Shown here piece by piece: positions 8,530-17,304 of a stretch of 64,000 bases of DNA. Numbering within the stretch: position 1 is the stretch's first letter; every line of letters starts with the position of its first letter. The stretch is from assembly GCA_003963305.1 (NCBI GenBank), contig RXJR01000001.1:496001-560000 (forward strand), given 5' to 3'. Origin of the DNA: Candidatus Melainabacteria bacterium. Lineage in GTDB: Bacteria; Cyanobacteriota; Vampirovibrionia; Obscuribacterales; Obscuribacteraceae. Below the pieces are notes generated by a model. It ran no database searches and had not been told where the DNA came from. It saw nothing but the letters and a program-made list of their open reading frames with translations. A program made the translations under genes and the position numbers.

Positions 8530-9837
8530 ATGCAAACAGTAGAAATTCAAAGTCAACAAATACAGCTGCACGTTGGTGAAAGAGTCGAACTAAAAGGGCA
8601 CGCACAGGCGGTTCGAGACCTGGGCAACCTGATGTTCATCACCGTGCGCGACCGCACGGGCTGTGTTCAAGTTGTGCTTGATGACAAAGCATTGATTTCA
8701 AAAGCAAGCGGCATTTCTGCAGAAACCGCCGTCGTAATCAAAGGCGCCGTCGTTCAATCGCCTCAGAAGAATGCACCAGTCGAGGTTCGCGCTGACTCGA
8801 TCGAGTTGCTCTCAGGACCGACAGAAGTGCCGCCGGTGGAAATTTCCAAACAATCGAAAATGGATACCTTGTCTCTAACAGCGATGTTGGACTACCGTCC
8901 TCTGACCCTGCGAAGTCCTAAAGTACGCGCCGTCTTCAAGGTGCAAGCGGCAATAGGGCGAGCCTTCGCGAACTTCCTGACCAGCGAGGATTTCGTTGAA
9001 ATTCACTCGCCGAAAATTGTTTCAACAGGAACCGAGGGTGGTGCCAACTTGTTTAAGCTGGACTATTTCGGCAAACAAGCATTTCTTGCGCAAAGTCCCC
9101 AATTCTACAAACAGATGATGGTGGGCGCCTTTGAGCGAGTGTTTGAAATTGGTCCGGTCTATCGTGCCGAAGAACACGACACAACCAGGCATCTCAACGA
9201 GTACATCAGCCTGGACTTCGAGATGGGATTCATCGAGAGCGAACAAGACCTGATTGCCATGCAAATCAGGCTGATGCAGCACATCTTCGCTCATGTAGAA
9301 GAAACGTGCGCTGCCGAATTAGCGATGTTTGGCGCGACGGTGCCCAGATTTTCAACTATCCCTCAACTGAAATTGCATGAAGCACAGGAGCTTCTGCGGA
9401 ATAAGTTGAATTGGAAACCGAGCGCCGATACGACCGACCTCGACCCTGAAGGTGAGCGACTCTTGTGCCAATACTTCGCAGAGAAGGAGAATTCGGATCT
9501 CTTGTATTTGACGCACTACCCTCGCAGCGTACGTCCGTTTTACGCCATGCCGACGGCAGAAGGTCTGAGCCACAGCTTCGACTTGCTCTACAAAGGACTG
9601 GAGGTAACAACGGGCGGGCAGCGCCTGCACAGAGCCGACGAACTGATCGAGTCTATGCAATCGCGTGGACTGGAGCCGGAGAATTTCGCCGATTACTTGC
9701 AATGCTTCCGCTACGGCATGCCACCACATGGCGGTCTTGCGATCGGACTGGAACGGCTGACCAAGCAGCTTCTCGGGCTACCGACAGTTAAGTTGGCGGT
9801 CCTCTTTCCGAGAGACAGAAATCGACTAACGCCGTAA
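8530..9837 (+). CDS. aspS: Archaeal-type aspartyl-tRNA synthetase, probably non-discriminating
   Basis: Class II synthetase of 435 residues. It has an N-terminal OB-fold anticodon-binding domain (about 1-105) and a catalytic domain with motif 2 (VYRAEEHDTTRHLNEY) and motif 3 (GLAIGLERL, 402-410). It lacks the GAD insertion and the ~590-residue length of bacterial AspRS, so it is the archaeal/eukaryal type. From memory, the Thermococcus enzyme uses Trp26 and Lys85 to reject tRNA(Asn); by hand alignment these are Gln26 and Asn81 here, with Pro83 nearby. That suggests charging of both tRNA(Asp) and tRNA(Asn), and the Asn-codon leader upstream agrees. The ATG at 8530 has a GAGGT ribosome site; a longer frame to 8392 would run through the attenuator and is rejected. 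Confidence 0.92.
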   Translation: MQTVEIQSQQIQLHVGERVELKGHAQAVRDLGNLMFITVRDRTGCVQVVLDDKALISKASGISAETAVVIKGAVVQSPQKNAPVEVRADSIELLSGPTEVPPVEISKQSKMDTLSLTAMLDYRPLTLRSPKVRAVFKVQAAIGRAFANFLTSEDFVEIHSPKIVSTGTEGGANLFKLDYFGKQAFLAQSPQFYKQMMVGAFERVFEIGPVYRAEEHDTTRHLNEYISLDFEMGFIESEQDLIAMQIRLMQHIFAHVEETCAAELAMFGATVPRFSTIPQLKLHEAQELLRNKLNWKPSADTTDLDPEGERLLCQYFAEKENSDLLYLTHYPRSVRPFYAMPTAEGLSHSFDLLYKGLEVTTGGQRLHRADELIESMQSRGLEPENFADYLQCFRYGMPPHGGLAIGLERLTKQLLGLPTVKLAVLFPRDRNRLTP

Positions 9838-9864
9838 TGCACTTCGTTGTGAGGTTTCACGCAG

Positions 9865-9895
9865 ATGAGCCGGTATTCTCTGAATATCGGCTCAT
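9865..9895. terminator. Strong stem-loop between convergent genes
   Basis: ATGAGCCGGTATTC (9865-9878) pairs with GAATATCGGCTCAT (9882-9895), 14 pairs with one G-U and a three-base loop. It lies between the convergent aspS and phosphatase genes. Neither side has a T-tract, so it may act as a bidirectional block or an mRNA 3'-end stabiliser. Confidence 0.5.
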
Positions 9896-9992
9896 TGCGC
9901 ATAGCCTGCCAGAAAGACACAACGTCAACAGCGGTCAAGACGTGATCAATAACACCAGGGCACAAGAACTTCATGTCTTCATGGGCCAGGCA

Positions 9993-10928
9993 TTAGTGCC
10001 TCAAGATGGAAGCGAAACCGCCGAAATCAGGTGCAGGAAGACGTGCCGGGCGCCCCAGCATTGCAGAATACTCGAAAACGGCGCCCTTAAGCGAACCGAG
10101 AAAGGTCTTGAAGCCCATCGAAGTCATCTCCTGATAAGCACGATTAGCGTCCCAGCCCTCTCGAGCCATACGATAGACCGCAACCATTGTACCGGTACGG
10201 TCTTCGCCCATCTGACAGTGCACGAATACGGGACCATTATTGTCGACTGCGCTCAAGAATTTTTGAAACTGCTGCTTAGTCGGCGTTTCGAATAATGCCA
10301 TCGGAATATTGATGTAGTTGAGCCCGGCGCGTTTTGCAGCTCCGGCTTCTTGTGCGACGAGAATCGGTTCATTTCGCAGATTGATGATCGTCTTCACGCC
10401 CGCGGACTTCAAAACTGATAGCGCCGGTACCGTAGGCTGCGCACCGCGAATTAAATGAGGTGAGACCACAGACATATTGGAAATCATTGAGGCAGCCTCT
10501 TTCAACGCCGGGCTCGCATCTCGAGGAATGTTCAGCGGACGCGGCAGCTGCATGCCACGAAGAGGTGCGAATGAATTGTTGGCTCGATGAAATGGCGCCA
10601 GAGTAGCGCCATCGGCTTGTACAGATGCTGCGGACGCAACACTGGAGGGCTCAGAGACGGGCGCCGCAGCTTCACGTTCGATTGTTTCACCGAGAGGCTT
10701 GCCATAGTCTGGTCCGGCAACACTCTGGTCATCCAGACTGGGAGCAGGAACACGCCTCTGCGTTGGGACGGATGAAGATGCCGGCAAGGACATGTCTAGA
10801 ACAGGCTTTTGAGCTTGCAGATTTGTTGATGGAGCGGTTGGAGAATTGGCAGCCGAAACTGCTGTCACCGCGAGAAACGAAGACAAGCTCAGAGCTTTCG
10901 CACAACTTACAATGCTCGGCTTGCTCAT
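9993..10928 (-). CDS. Exported dual-specificity/tyrosine phosphatase
   Basis: A 311-residue protein with a signal peptide (LSLSSFLAVTAVSA) and a ~100-residue linker rich in Pro, Ser and Ala. The C-terminal cysteine-phosphatase domain has the P-loop HCQMGEDRTG, with Cys238 and Arg244 fitting CX5R. The preceding VKTIINLRNEP segment is typical of this fold. The family hydrolyses phosphoprotein or, in some members, inositol phosphates or lipids. A secreted member could act on surface phospho-sugars or on host or neighbour proteins, which is inference only. The ATG is at 10928, and the 5' region is shared with the divergent thioredoxin-like gene. Confidence 0.85.
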   Translation of the reverse strand: MSKPSIVSCAKALSLSSFLAVTAVSAANSPTAPSTNLQAQKPVLDMSLPASSSVPTQRRVPAPSLDDQSVAGPDYGKPLGETIEREAAAPVSEPSSVASAASVQADGATLAPFHRANNSFAPLRGMQLPRPLNIPRDASPALKEAASMISNMSVVSPHLIRGAQPTVPALSVLKSAGVKTIINLRNEPILVAQEAGAAKRAGLNYINIPMALFETPTKQQFQKFLSAVDNNGPVFVHCQMGEDRTGTMVAVYRMAREGWDANRAYQEMTSMGFKTFLGSLKGAVFEYSAMLGRPARLPAPDFGGFASILRH

Positions 10929-11242
10929 AGCGCAAAAAAACCTCTCAACTCACCTACTGACGATCAGTGTTCATCAAAGTTTCCTGGCAGTTATGCCGGC
11001 CGCGTCTTGTTCAGCGGCGGCGTTAGTTTCAGATCATTCCGGCACGAACAGAACAACCGCAGACTATGAGTGAATGTTAACCGACGTTGGATACGCTTTA
11101 ATTTTGCCTTTGGACATCGTTCGCTTATACTTCTGTTAAGCGAGATTTTCAGGATTCCTTTATATTTTTCTCGCCGCAGCTCTCCATCCCGAGAGCGGCT
11201 CAGGCATCCCTTTTTCCACTGTTGAAAGGAGGGTTCGAATCT
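10929..11242. other. Divergent intergenic region with promoter
   Basis: These 314 bases hold no convincing ORF. A possible + strand promoter is TTGCCT (11104-11109) and TATACT (11126-11131) with a 16-base spacer. An inverted repeat CGCTTA/TAAGCG (11122-11127 and 11137-11142) overlaps that -10 box and could be a repressor site. The ribosome site AAAGGAGGG lies at 11226-11234. Confidence 0.45.
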
Positions 11243-11497
11243 ATGCGTGTTGAACTTCTGTATGCTCCAGGATGCACGAGCTTTGCAAAAGCGCGGAAGA
11301 CCTTGGAAATGGCGATCGCCGACGAGCGACTACCGATTCCCATCGAGATGGTGGAAGAAGCCGGACAAATCGGAGGTTCACCGACAATTCGAATCGATGG
11401 AAACGAAGTCAAATCAGCACGTCATCACTTCGAGCACCTGTGCAGCCTGCTGTCAGGGCGCTGGCGAGAAATAAATCACGAACCGTTAACCTCCTGA
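11243..11497 (+). CDS. Small thioredoxin-fold protein with a single active-site Cys
   Basis: An 84-residue protein. The ATG at 11243 lies nine bases behind a near-perfect ribosome site (AAAGGAGGG), so the longer frame from 11222 is rejected. The sequence starts with a beta strand and LLYAPGCTSF, which corresponds to the CxxC loop of thioredoxin-like proteins but keeps only the first Cys. GSPTIRIDG supplies the cis-Pro motif of the fold. Members of this group are often annotated as thioredoxin-like or alkylmercury-lyase-like proteins. With one loop Cys it cannot work as a classical two-Cys oxidoreductase, although a Cys at HLCSLL could substitute. A clear terminator follows. Confidence 0.78.
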   Translation: MRVELLYAPGCTSFAKARKTLEMAIADERLPIPIEMVEEAGQIGGSPTIRIDGNEVKSARHHFEHLCSLLSGRWREINHEPLTS

Positions 11498-11540
11498 ACA
11501 GCTTTACAGATCAAACAGTTTTACCCCCCTCCTCCCTCGA

Positions 11541-11566
11541 AACCCGGTCCACAAGACCGGGTTTTG
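11541..11566 (+). terminator. Intrinsic terminator after the thioredoxin-like gene
   Basis: AACCCGGTC (11541-11549) pairs with GACCGGGTT (11555-11563) around the loop cacaa, followed by TTGCTGTTG. Nine pairs, GC-rich. Confidence 0.8.
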
Positions 11567-11708
11567 CTGTTGCACCGTATTTAGTACCAGCGTCACCTTA
11601 AATCGATTTCAGCCAACAACCTTTAGATGTAACTAGGTTAAGGCGGCGCGTGCCCGTGGTCGGTATTATTGACAAGCTTATCTGCGAGTCGCTAAACCCA
11701 ACGGTGCC

Positions 11709-13160
11709 ATGCTTTTTAACTCACTGAAGTACGCGATATTTTTGCCAATCGTAGTGGCGCTGTTCTGGGCAAGTCCTCAGAAGTGGCGCGTGCCGATTTT
11801 GCTCATCGCCAGTTACATCTTCTACATGAGCTGGCGCCCGGCATTCATCGTACTGATCATCGCGCTTACGGTAGTGAATTACCTGCTGGCAAATGCCATC
11901 TGGAAAAGTGAAAACAGAAAAAAATTCTGGCTCACCGTTTCAGTCGTTCTTAATCTTGCAACGCTGGCTTTCTTCAAATATGCATATTTCTTCGACGACC
12001 TGGCAGCCAGCTGCCTGGCGCCGCTTGGTATAACGGTTAGCAAGCTACCGTTTGATATCATCTTGCCCCTCGGCATCTCCTTTTTCGTCTTTGAATTCAT
12101 TCACTACTGCACTGACGTCTATAGAGGCAATGAACCAATCAAATCGTTCTTTGCCTTTGCACTTTTCGCCAGCTTCTTTCCAACTCAGATCGCCGGTCCC
12201 ATCAAACGCTTCCAGGACTTCATTCCGCAGTTCATGTCACCTGCGAAATTTTGCCTTCAGCATTTCGATGATGGAATTGCCCTGATTCTGCTGGGACTGT
12301 TTAAGAAGGTTTTGATCGCCGACAATCTAGCCTTCTTTGTTCAGGGCGGGTTCGCCCATCCAGAACTGTTCCACGGGCTCGATCTGTGGATTTTTACCTA
12401 TGCATTTGCCTTCCAGATCTACTTCGATTTCTCCGGCTACACAGACATCGCCCGCGGTTCAGCGATGCTGTTCGGATACAAGGTGCCAATCAACTTCAAC
12501 CTGCCGTATCTGGCGACGAGTATCGCCGAATTCTGGCACCGCTGGCACATTTCACTCTCAACATGGCTGAGAGACTACCTGTTCATTCCACTGGGCGGTT
12601 CCCGTTGTTCTAAATGGATGAACGCGCGTAATCTAGTAATCACCATGACGCTCGGCGGACTCTGGCACGGTGCGGCGATGCACTTTCTCTTGTGGGGTCT
12701 TTTTCACGGCCTTCTGCTGGTTGCCCACAAAGAGTTCTCAACTTTCAGAGAATCCGTCAAAGCAGTTTCCGCGGCCTTCGATACCGGGCTGGGCAAAGCA
12801 TTTTCAATGCTTCTGACTTTCCATACAGTATGCATCGGCTGGGTTCTCTTCCGTGCTGAAGATATTGCAAGCTGCGGACAAATTCTCGAGAAACTCTTCT
12901 TCATCGATGCACTGAAGGCGCACGCCTCACCGCTTGCTATGAGTCTTCCAGCAATCAACTATCCGCTCATTTATCCGGCCATTTATTTCGTGCTTCCGAT
13001 TCTGGCCATAGCCCACATACTTATGGGCAAAATCGATAAAACCAATCTGGTCGAAAACTCGCCCAAGCTAGTCAAAGCAGCATGGTGTGTAGCGATGATC
13101 TTACTCATCGTGATCTTTTCGCCAGACAAATCTCCTCGCTTTATTTACTTCCAGTTCTAG
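11709..13160 (+). CDS. MBOAT-family membrane O-acyltransferase (AlgI-like)
   Basis: A 483-residue polytopic membrane protein with about ten hydrophobic segments. Family signatures include FDFSGYTDIARG, the AEFWHRWHISLSTWLRDYLFIPLGG block near residue 275, and the catalytic-His motif LGGLWHGAAMHFLLWG near residue 320. AlgI and DltB relatives move acyl groups across the inner membrane onto extracellular polymers. The downstream gene codes for an SGNH-like partner, the usual two-part arrangement. A TTGACA at 11669-11674 could be a -35 box, but the matching -10 is poor and no ribosome site is visible before the ATG. It is the first gene of a three-gene operon. Confidence 0.9.
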   Translation: MLFNSLKYAIFLPIVVALFWASPQKWRVPILLIASYIFYMSWRPAFIVLIIALTVVNYLLANAIWKSENRKKFWLTVSVVLNLATLAFFKYAYFFDDLAASCLAPLGITVSKLPFDIILPLGISFFVFEFIHYCTDVYRGNEPIKSFFAFALFASFFPTQIAGPIKRFQDFIPQFMSPAKFCLQHFDDGIALILLGLFKKVLIADNLAFFVQGGFAHPELFHGLDLWIFTYAFAFQIYFDFSGYTDIARGSAMLFGYKVPINFNLPYLATSIAEFWHRWHISLSTWLRDYLFIPLGGSRCSKWMNARNLVITMTLGGLWHGAAMHFLLWGLFHGLLLVAHKEFSTFRESVKAVSAAFDTGLGKAFSMLLTFHTVCIGWVLFRAEDIASCGQILEKLFFIDALKAHASPLAMSLPAINYPLIYPAIYFVLPILAIAHILMGKIDKTNLVENSPKLVKAAWCVAMILLIVIFSPDKSPRFIYFQF

Positions 13161-13169
13161 GAAGCACAG

Positions 13170-14390
13170 ATGGTTCAGGCTCTTCCCAAAGCTCCAACAC
13201 AAGTAAAACCGGCTGCACCAGCGAAGTCGGCTGGTGGCAAGCACTACTTGAGCTATGGATTGCTGGCACTGGCAGCTCTCTTTATTCTGGATCTATCCGC
13301 CCGCTTGTCATATCAATACTGGAATATCGACCGCTTCGACTCGCCCAATAAGAGCTGGATATGGTGGGCGGTCAGCGATTTTCACAGACAACCACAGACA
13401 CCAGATATAGTGCTGCTTGGATCTTCACTGATGCTGGAGGCGCTTAATACAGGCGACGCGACATATTTGCACAAAGCGCAGAATGTCTCACTGCACCACA
13501 CAAGCTCCTGCCTGCAAGATGACTTACAAGCAAAACTCGGCTACAAGCCTCACACATTCTCATTCGCCATTGCCGGGCAAATGGCATCAGACGCATACGC
13601 GATTGCGTCAACCCTGCTGCGGGGAAAAGACAAACCAACCACAATCGTCTATGGAATAGCTCCACGCGATTTCATGGACAACACGCTGACAAACGTGACA
13701 ACGACCGAGACATTCAGATATCTGGCTCGAGTCGGAGATCTTTCGAAAACATTCGCAGCTGCCAAGCCATCATTCTTTGAGGTCATGGACCGCGGGCTGG
13801 AAAACATAAGCTTCATCTATAAGCACCGGGTAGATCTGCTGTGCATGCAGCAGCATGCATTCAAGTCGTTGCTGGAAGGCATCGGTCACCGCAACCTGGA
13901 CACATACAAGGTGCCGTTCGAATTACGTCGAATCGCTCTTAAGGATCTGCTCGAAGATGTAGCCAGCAACGAGACAATGGTTTGCCCCTATGGCGATCCG
14001 CCAGTTCCTTATCTAGATAATCTCGCTGAATACAGGCAGCGCTACGCGCACATGAATGCCAGGATGTTCAAAAATCAACTGGGTTATCTGGAGCAGCTGT
14101 TGCAGTATGGCAAGGACCAGAAAATCAACGTCGTTCTGATCAACATGCCTCTTACGTCCGACAACGTGGCGCTGATGCCGCCAGGTTTCTACCAGAACTA
14201 TCTAACGCAAATACAAACTCTGTCGGCGAAATACGATAGCAAGTTGATTGACATGAACTTACCCGGTACTTTCAATCGAGGATATTTTGCCGACTCCGCA
14301 CATCTGAATGGTCTGGGGGGAATGCGCTTCTTCGATCTGCTCAGTCAGGCACTGGTAGCCAATCATGTCGAGTTGCGAAAATCAAAATGA
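13170..14390 (+). CDS. SGNH-like membrane-anchored protein paired with MBOAT
   Basis: A 406-residue protein with one N-terminal membrane helix (about 26-43) and a large extracytoplasmic domain. DIVLLGSSLMLEA (Ser85 or Ser86) looks like the nucleophile block of SGNH hydrolases. The C-terminal DSAHLNGLGG (Asp375, His378) matches the DxxH block, with the NMPLT segment between. This layout resembles AlgX/AlgJ and DUF1574-type proteins that finish transfer of an acyl group delivered by MBOAT partners. It starts nine bases after the MBOAT gene and overlaps the next gene by four bases (ATGA), so the three are almost surely cotranslated. The acceptor polymer is unknown. Confidence 0.82.
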   Translation: MVQALPKAPTQVKPAAPAKSAGGKHYLSYGLLALAALFILDLSARLSYQYWNIDRFDSPNKSWIWWAVSDFHRQPQTPDIVLLGSSLMLEALNTGDATYLHKAQNVSLHHTSSCLQDDLQAKLGYKPHTFSFAIAGQMASDAYAIASTLLRGKDKPTTIVYGIAPRDFMDNTLTNVTTTETFRYLARVGDLSKTFAAAKPSFFEVMDRGLENISFIYKHRVDLLCMQQHAFKSLLEGIGHRNLDTYKVPFELRRIALKDLLEDVASNETMVCPYGDPPVPYLDNLAEYRQRYAHMNARMFKNQLGYLEQLLQYGKDQKINVVLINMPLTSDNVALMPPGFYQNYLTQIQTLSAKYDSKLIDMNLPGTFNRGYFADSAHLNGLGGMRFFDLLSQALVANHVELRKSK

Positions 14391-17095
14391 TTGAAACCAG
14401 GGAAGATACCAACGCCAAAGCATCCGCCACTACATACAGTGACGGAGCGACTGCCCCATTTCAAAAGAACACAAATTTAGACGGTTGGAAATTCAATGCG
14501 CTGGGGCTCAGCATATGCTTTATCACGGGTCTGGTTCTGTGTTTGCGAACCAACTTCTCGCATGCAGCTCTCGACGTAGCACCGATGTTTGATTCAGGCA
14601 AATACATCTCAAGCACTCAGATGGTGATGAATGCAACAACATTCATTCACCATTTCACGCTACAGGAATGGCAAACGATTTGCAGCGCCTTGAAAGAACC
14701 GCTAATGATGGATGGTCCCGTATTGCCGTTGCTGGGCGCAGCCTGGTTCAGTCTCATCCACAAAAGTCCAGATCTGTTCGACATGAGAGCTGCGCTTGCT
14801 TTGCAAGCTTTATTGCACGCGGCATCTGCGTGCTGCATGTACTTAGCGGCCCGACGTCTGCTGCGCAACAACAGATGGGCGTTGTTCGCAGGGCTCCTCT
14901 GGGCGGCGTTTCCGTCGGCTGTACTCGGTGCGGGCAGGTTCATGACCGAGAACATCACATCTACGTTGCTGCTTTCCGCTGCGTGCCTGGTTCCCTCCAG
15001 GCTTTCGGACAGATATCTGCGCAGCTTCGCCCTGAGCTGTATAGCAGCCACAGTGGTGCTGCTCAAAGCAGCTCTCTTGCCGGGACTTCTGGCAGGATTT
15101 ATCGTCGTAGCTTTTATTCTCTGGAGAGATAGCGAAGCTGATGCAGCGTGGACGTGCAAACGGCTGTTAGTACATGCGATGTCCGCAGCGATCGGGTTGA
15201 TGCTTGTTCTCGCACCATGGTTATTGTTCACGAAAGAAGCAACCGGTAGCTATTCAGTCACGGCTCAGCGCGAGCCGGTTTTGAACATCGTCATCGGTGG
15301 AAATAGCGAAAACGACGGCTGGTCGGAAAATCCAGAAACCGGTTTCGTCAAGCTATTCGACACCGTCAATGGTGATAAAGGCGGCACCTTTCTTGGTATA
15401 TGGCAGGCGAACTTTTCTCGCCTCTCGAACATAGCCATACGCCGTGTCGCCCGACTCTGGAGCTGCCCATGGAACGACTGCCTGAGCAAATTCCTCGGCA
15501 TGCCTCTGCCTGCGCAATGGATCTGGCATCAAATCATTTTGTCCCTCGCAGCGTTTGGGGCACTTTTGATCATGTTCAAGAAGAGTCCAAATGAAAGCAA
15601 AACTCACGGCAAGACGGAAGACCAGAGTACAGACAAACTAGTTCGCCCGGTCATTTATCTGAGCGCTACACTCCTTGTCAGCCACCTGATCTACATGATT
15701 TTCAACGCCAGTCCCCGGCAAGCCTTCACTTCAATGCCCTTTATCGTTTTACTGGCCAGCTATGCGCTGTACCAGACGGTGAAATCGACAAAACAAAGAA
15801 AAGTCGTTGGCGGCTATCTGTTACTGGCAGTTTCTATCTGGATTGCGCTATGCACATTCGACTTTCATAGCATCATGCAATCATGTCAGTTGGAGCAATT
15901 TACAGAGTTTGTAATCTGGTTGCTATTTGTCTGTGCGGCGGCAGCGATGAGCACGGCTGTCGTTGCTGTTACAGGCAATAAGAAAGCGTTTCCTCTCAGT
16001 CTCTGCTTGCAAATTATTCCAGCGGCAATTATTTGCAGTGCTTTTGCTACCACGGCCAGAAACGTTCCAGAGTGGCAGTGTCAATTGAAAGGGAACACAA
16101 TCGCCAATCGATCCGTACAGCTCACTTCGCCCGACAAAGCCGATTGGGCAATGCTCGTAATCGACGGAGACACTTCGATAACTCATGCAGTAATTGAAGT
16201 AAACAAAACCAAATTAGGCGAAACACTTGCACCTCTATCGACGTTCACATCCGACAAGAATTTGATGGTCAACTACTCAGTATTTGGCGGAGTCAGCAAC
16301 AAGAACCCCGAGCAGATGAGACAATGGCGTGGAGTGGTCGTGCCGCTTTCCCTCCTTAAGAACGGCGAGAATTCGATATCGATATCGTCACCAGACGGGC
16401 ACGCCACCATATATGGTTCATTTATACGCACCGAAGACGGTAAGCTGGTTGCCCCCACACTAAATGGATTCAGCGGCTGCAAGCTGCTCAGTGAAACTCA
16501 ACCCAAGTTAGACGCGAGATATTCAGAACCACTGACTGCATCTGCTGCGAAGGGTAAATGTTGGCTGACTAAAGACAGCAAAGATTCATTCAATGACTTA
16601 TCACCAGACTTTGGAAACCAGGCCGGGCAATATCGCCTCTTCTTGTGCCTGGGCGCCAATCCGTCAAAAGGTGGGGGTTCTACAGCGAAAGTGCTGCAGG
16701 ACTCTGTGCTGGAATCATCTCCGATAATAATTTCAGCGCAAAATCCGTTCGTAAAACGTTATGCCGTACCTCAAGGACTGGGCCAGTCAACTTTCATCAA
16801 TGTGACTGTAAGCGGCACATTCGCAGAAGAAGCAGTCAGCGTTCTCTCCAAAGTAGATGTGCGCAACATGACAAATTTAGGTTCCGATCTAAATCTTCCA
16901 AACAGCATAAAAGCAATCACCGGAAAAGAATTCAAACTCTCTGGAAGCCTCAGCAGAGAATCTCTAAACCAGCCCAACGAATTCTTCGAAATCAAACTCG
17001 AGTCGAAGCAACCTGTACATCTCGATAATTTATCGTTGAAGCTAGCTGCGGATGAACGTCCAGACTTCGCAAAATCGAAAGTTGCAATTTACTGA
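14387..17095 (+). CDS. GT39-like polytopic glycosyltransferase with C-terminal extracytoplasmic domain
   Basis: A 902-residue membrane protein. After one helix, the first periplasmic loop has DVAPMFDSGKYISS (Asp69 and Tyr73), as in ArnT/PMT-type lipid-linked sugar transferases. About ten more helices follow to residue ~560. The last ~330 residues form a soluble domain with no motif I recognise, rich in beta-type sequence. The expected role is transfer of a sugar from a polyprenyl-phosphate donor to a lipid, protein or glycan on the outer face of the inner membrane. The four-base overlap with the SGNH-like gene links glycosylation with O-acylation. No clear terminator is seen after it. Confidence 0.8.
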   Translation: MIETREDTNAKASATTYSDGATAPFQKNTNLDGWKFNALGLSICFITGLVLCLRTNFSHAALDVAPMFDSGKYISSTQMVMNATTFIHHFTLQEWQTICSALKEPLMMDGPVLPLLGAAWFSLIHKSPDLFDMRAALALQALLHAASACCMYLAARRLLRNNRWALFAGLLWAAFPSAVLGAGRFMTENITSTLLLSAACLVPSRLSDRYLRSFALSCIAATVVLLKAALLPGLLAGFIVVAFILWRDSEADAAWTCKRLLVHAMSAAIGLMLVLAPWLLFTKEATGSYSVTAQREPVLNIVIGGNSENDGWSENPETGFVKLFDTVNGDKGGTFLGIWQANFSRLSNIAIRRVARLWSCPWNDCLSKFLGMPLPAQWIWHQIILSLAAFGALLIMFKKSPNESKTHGKTEDQSTDKLVRPVIYLSATLLVSHLIYMIFNASPRQAFTSMPFIVLLASYALYQTVKSTKQRKVVGGYLLLAVSIWIALCTFDFHSIMQSCQLEQFTEFVIWLLFVCAAAAMSTAVVAVTGNKKAFPLSLCLQIIPAAIICSAFATTARNVPEWQCQLKGNTIANRSVQLTSPDKADWAMLVIDGDTSITHAVIEVNKTKLGETLAPLSTFTSDKNLMVNYSVFGGVSNKNPEQMRQWRGVVVPLSLLKNGENSISISSPDGHATIYGSFIRTEDGKLVAPTLNGFSGCKLLSETQPKLDARYSEPLTASAAKGKCWLTKDSKDSFNDLSPDFGNQAGQYRLFLCLGANPSKGGGSTAKVLQDSVLESSPIIISAQNPFVKRYAVPQGLGQSTFINVTVSGTFAEEAVSVLSKVDVRNMTNLGSDLNLPNSIKAITGKEFKLSGSLSRESLNQPNEFFEIKLESKQPVHLDNLSLKLAADERPDFAKSKVAIY

Positions 17096-17304
17096 TTTCT
17101 GAAACCATATTCATGATATATTGATGCCCTGGCAACTTCTGACGCGTTACGGCAAACCCCGTATACGGCTCAGGTTCACATTGGTATCAATTGGCATACT
17201 ACAGCACAATTCAGTGCCTGCTTGCGAATAGATACCAAAGATCATACGATCAGCTGCAGTTACTCGAACATATAACTCTGAGCATCGCTCATGAAGGAGG
17301 AACA

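Noticed and set aside
17096-17304. Possible sulfur-related riboswitch before the rhodanese
   Set aside because: A GGCAAC word suggested a SAM-type element, but no supporting helices or conserved core could be drawn.
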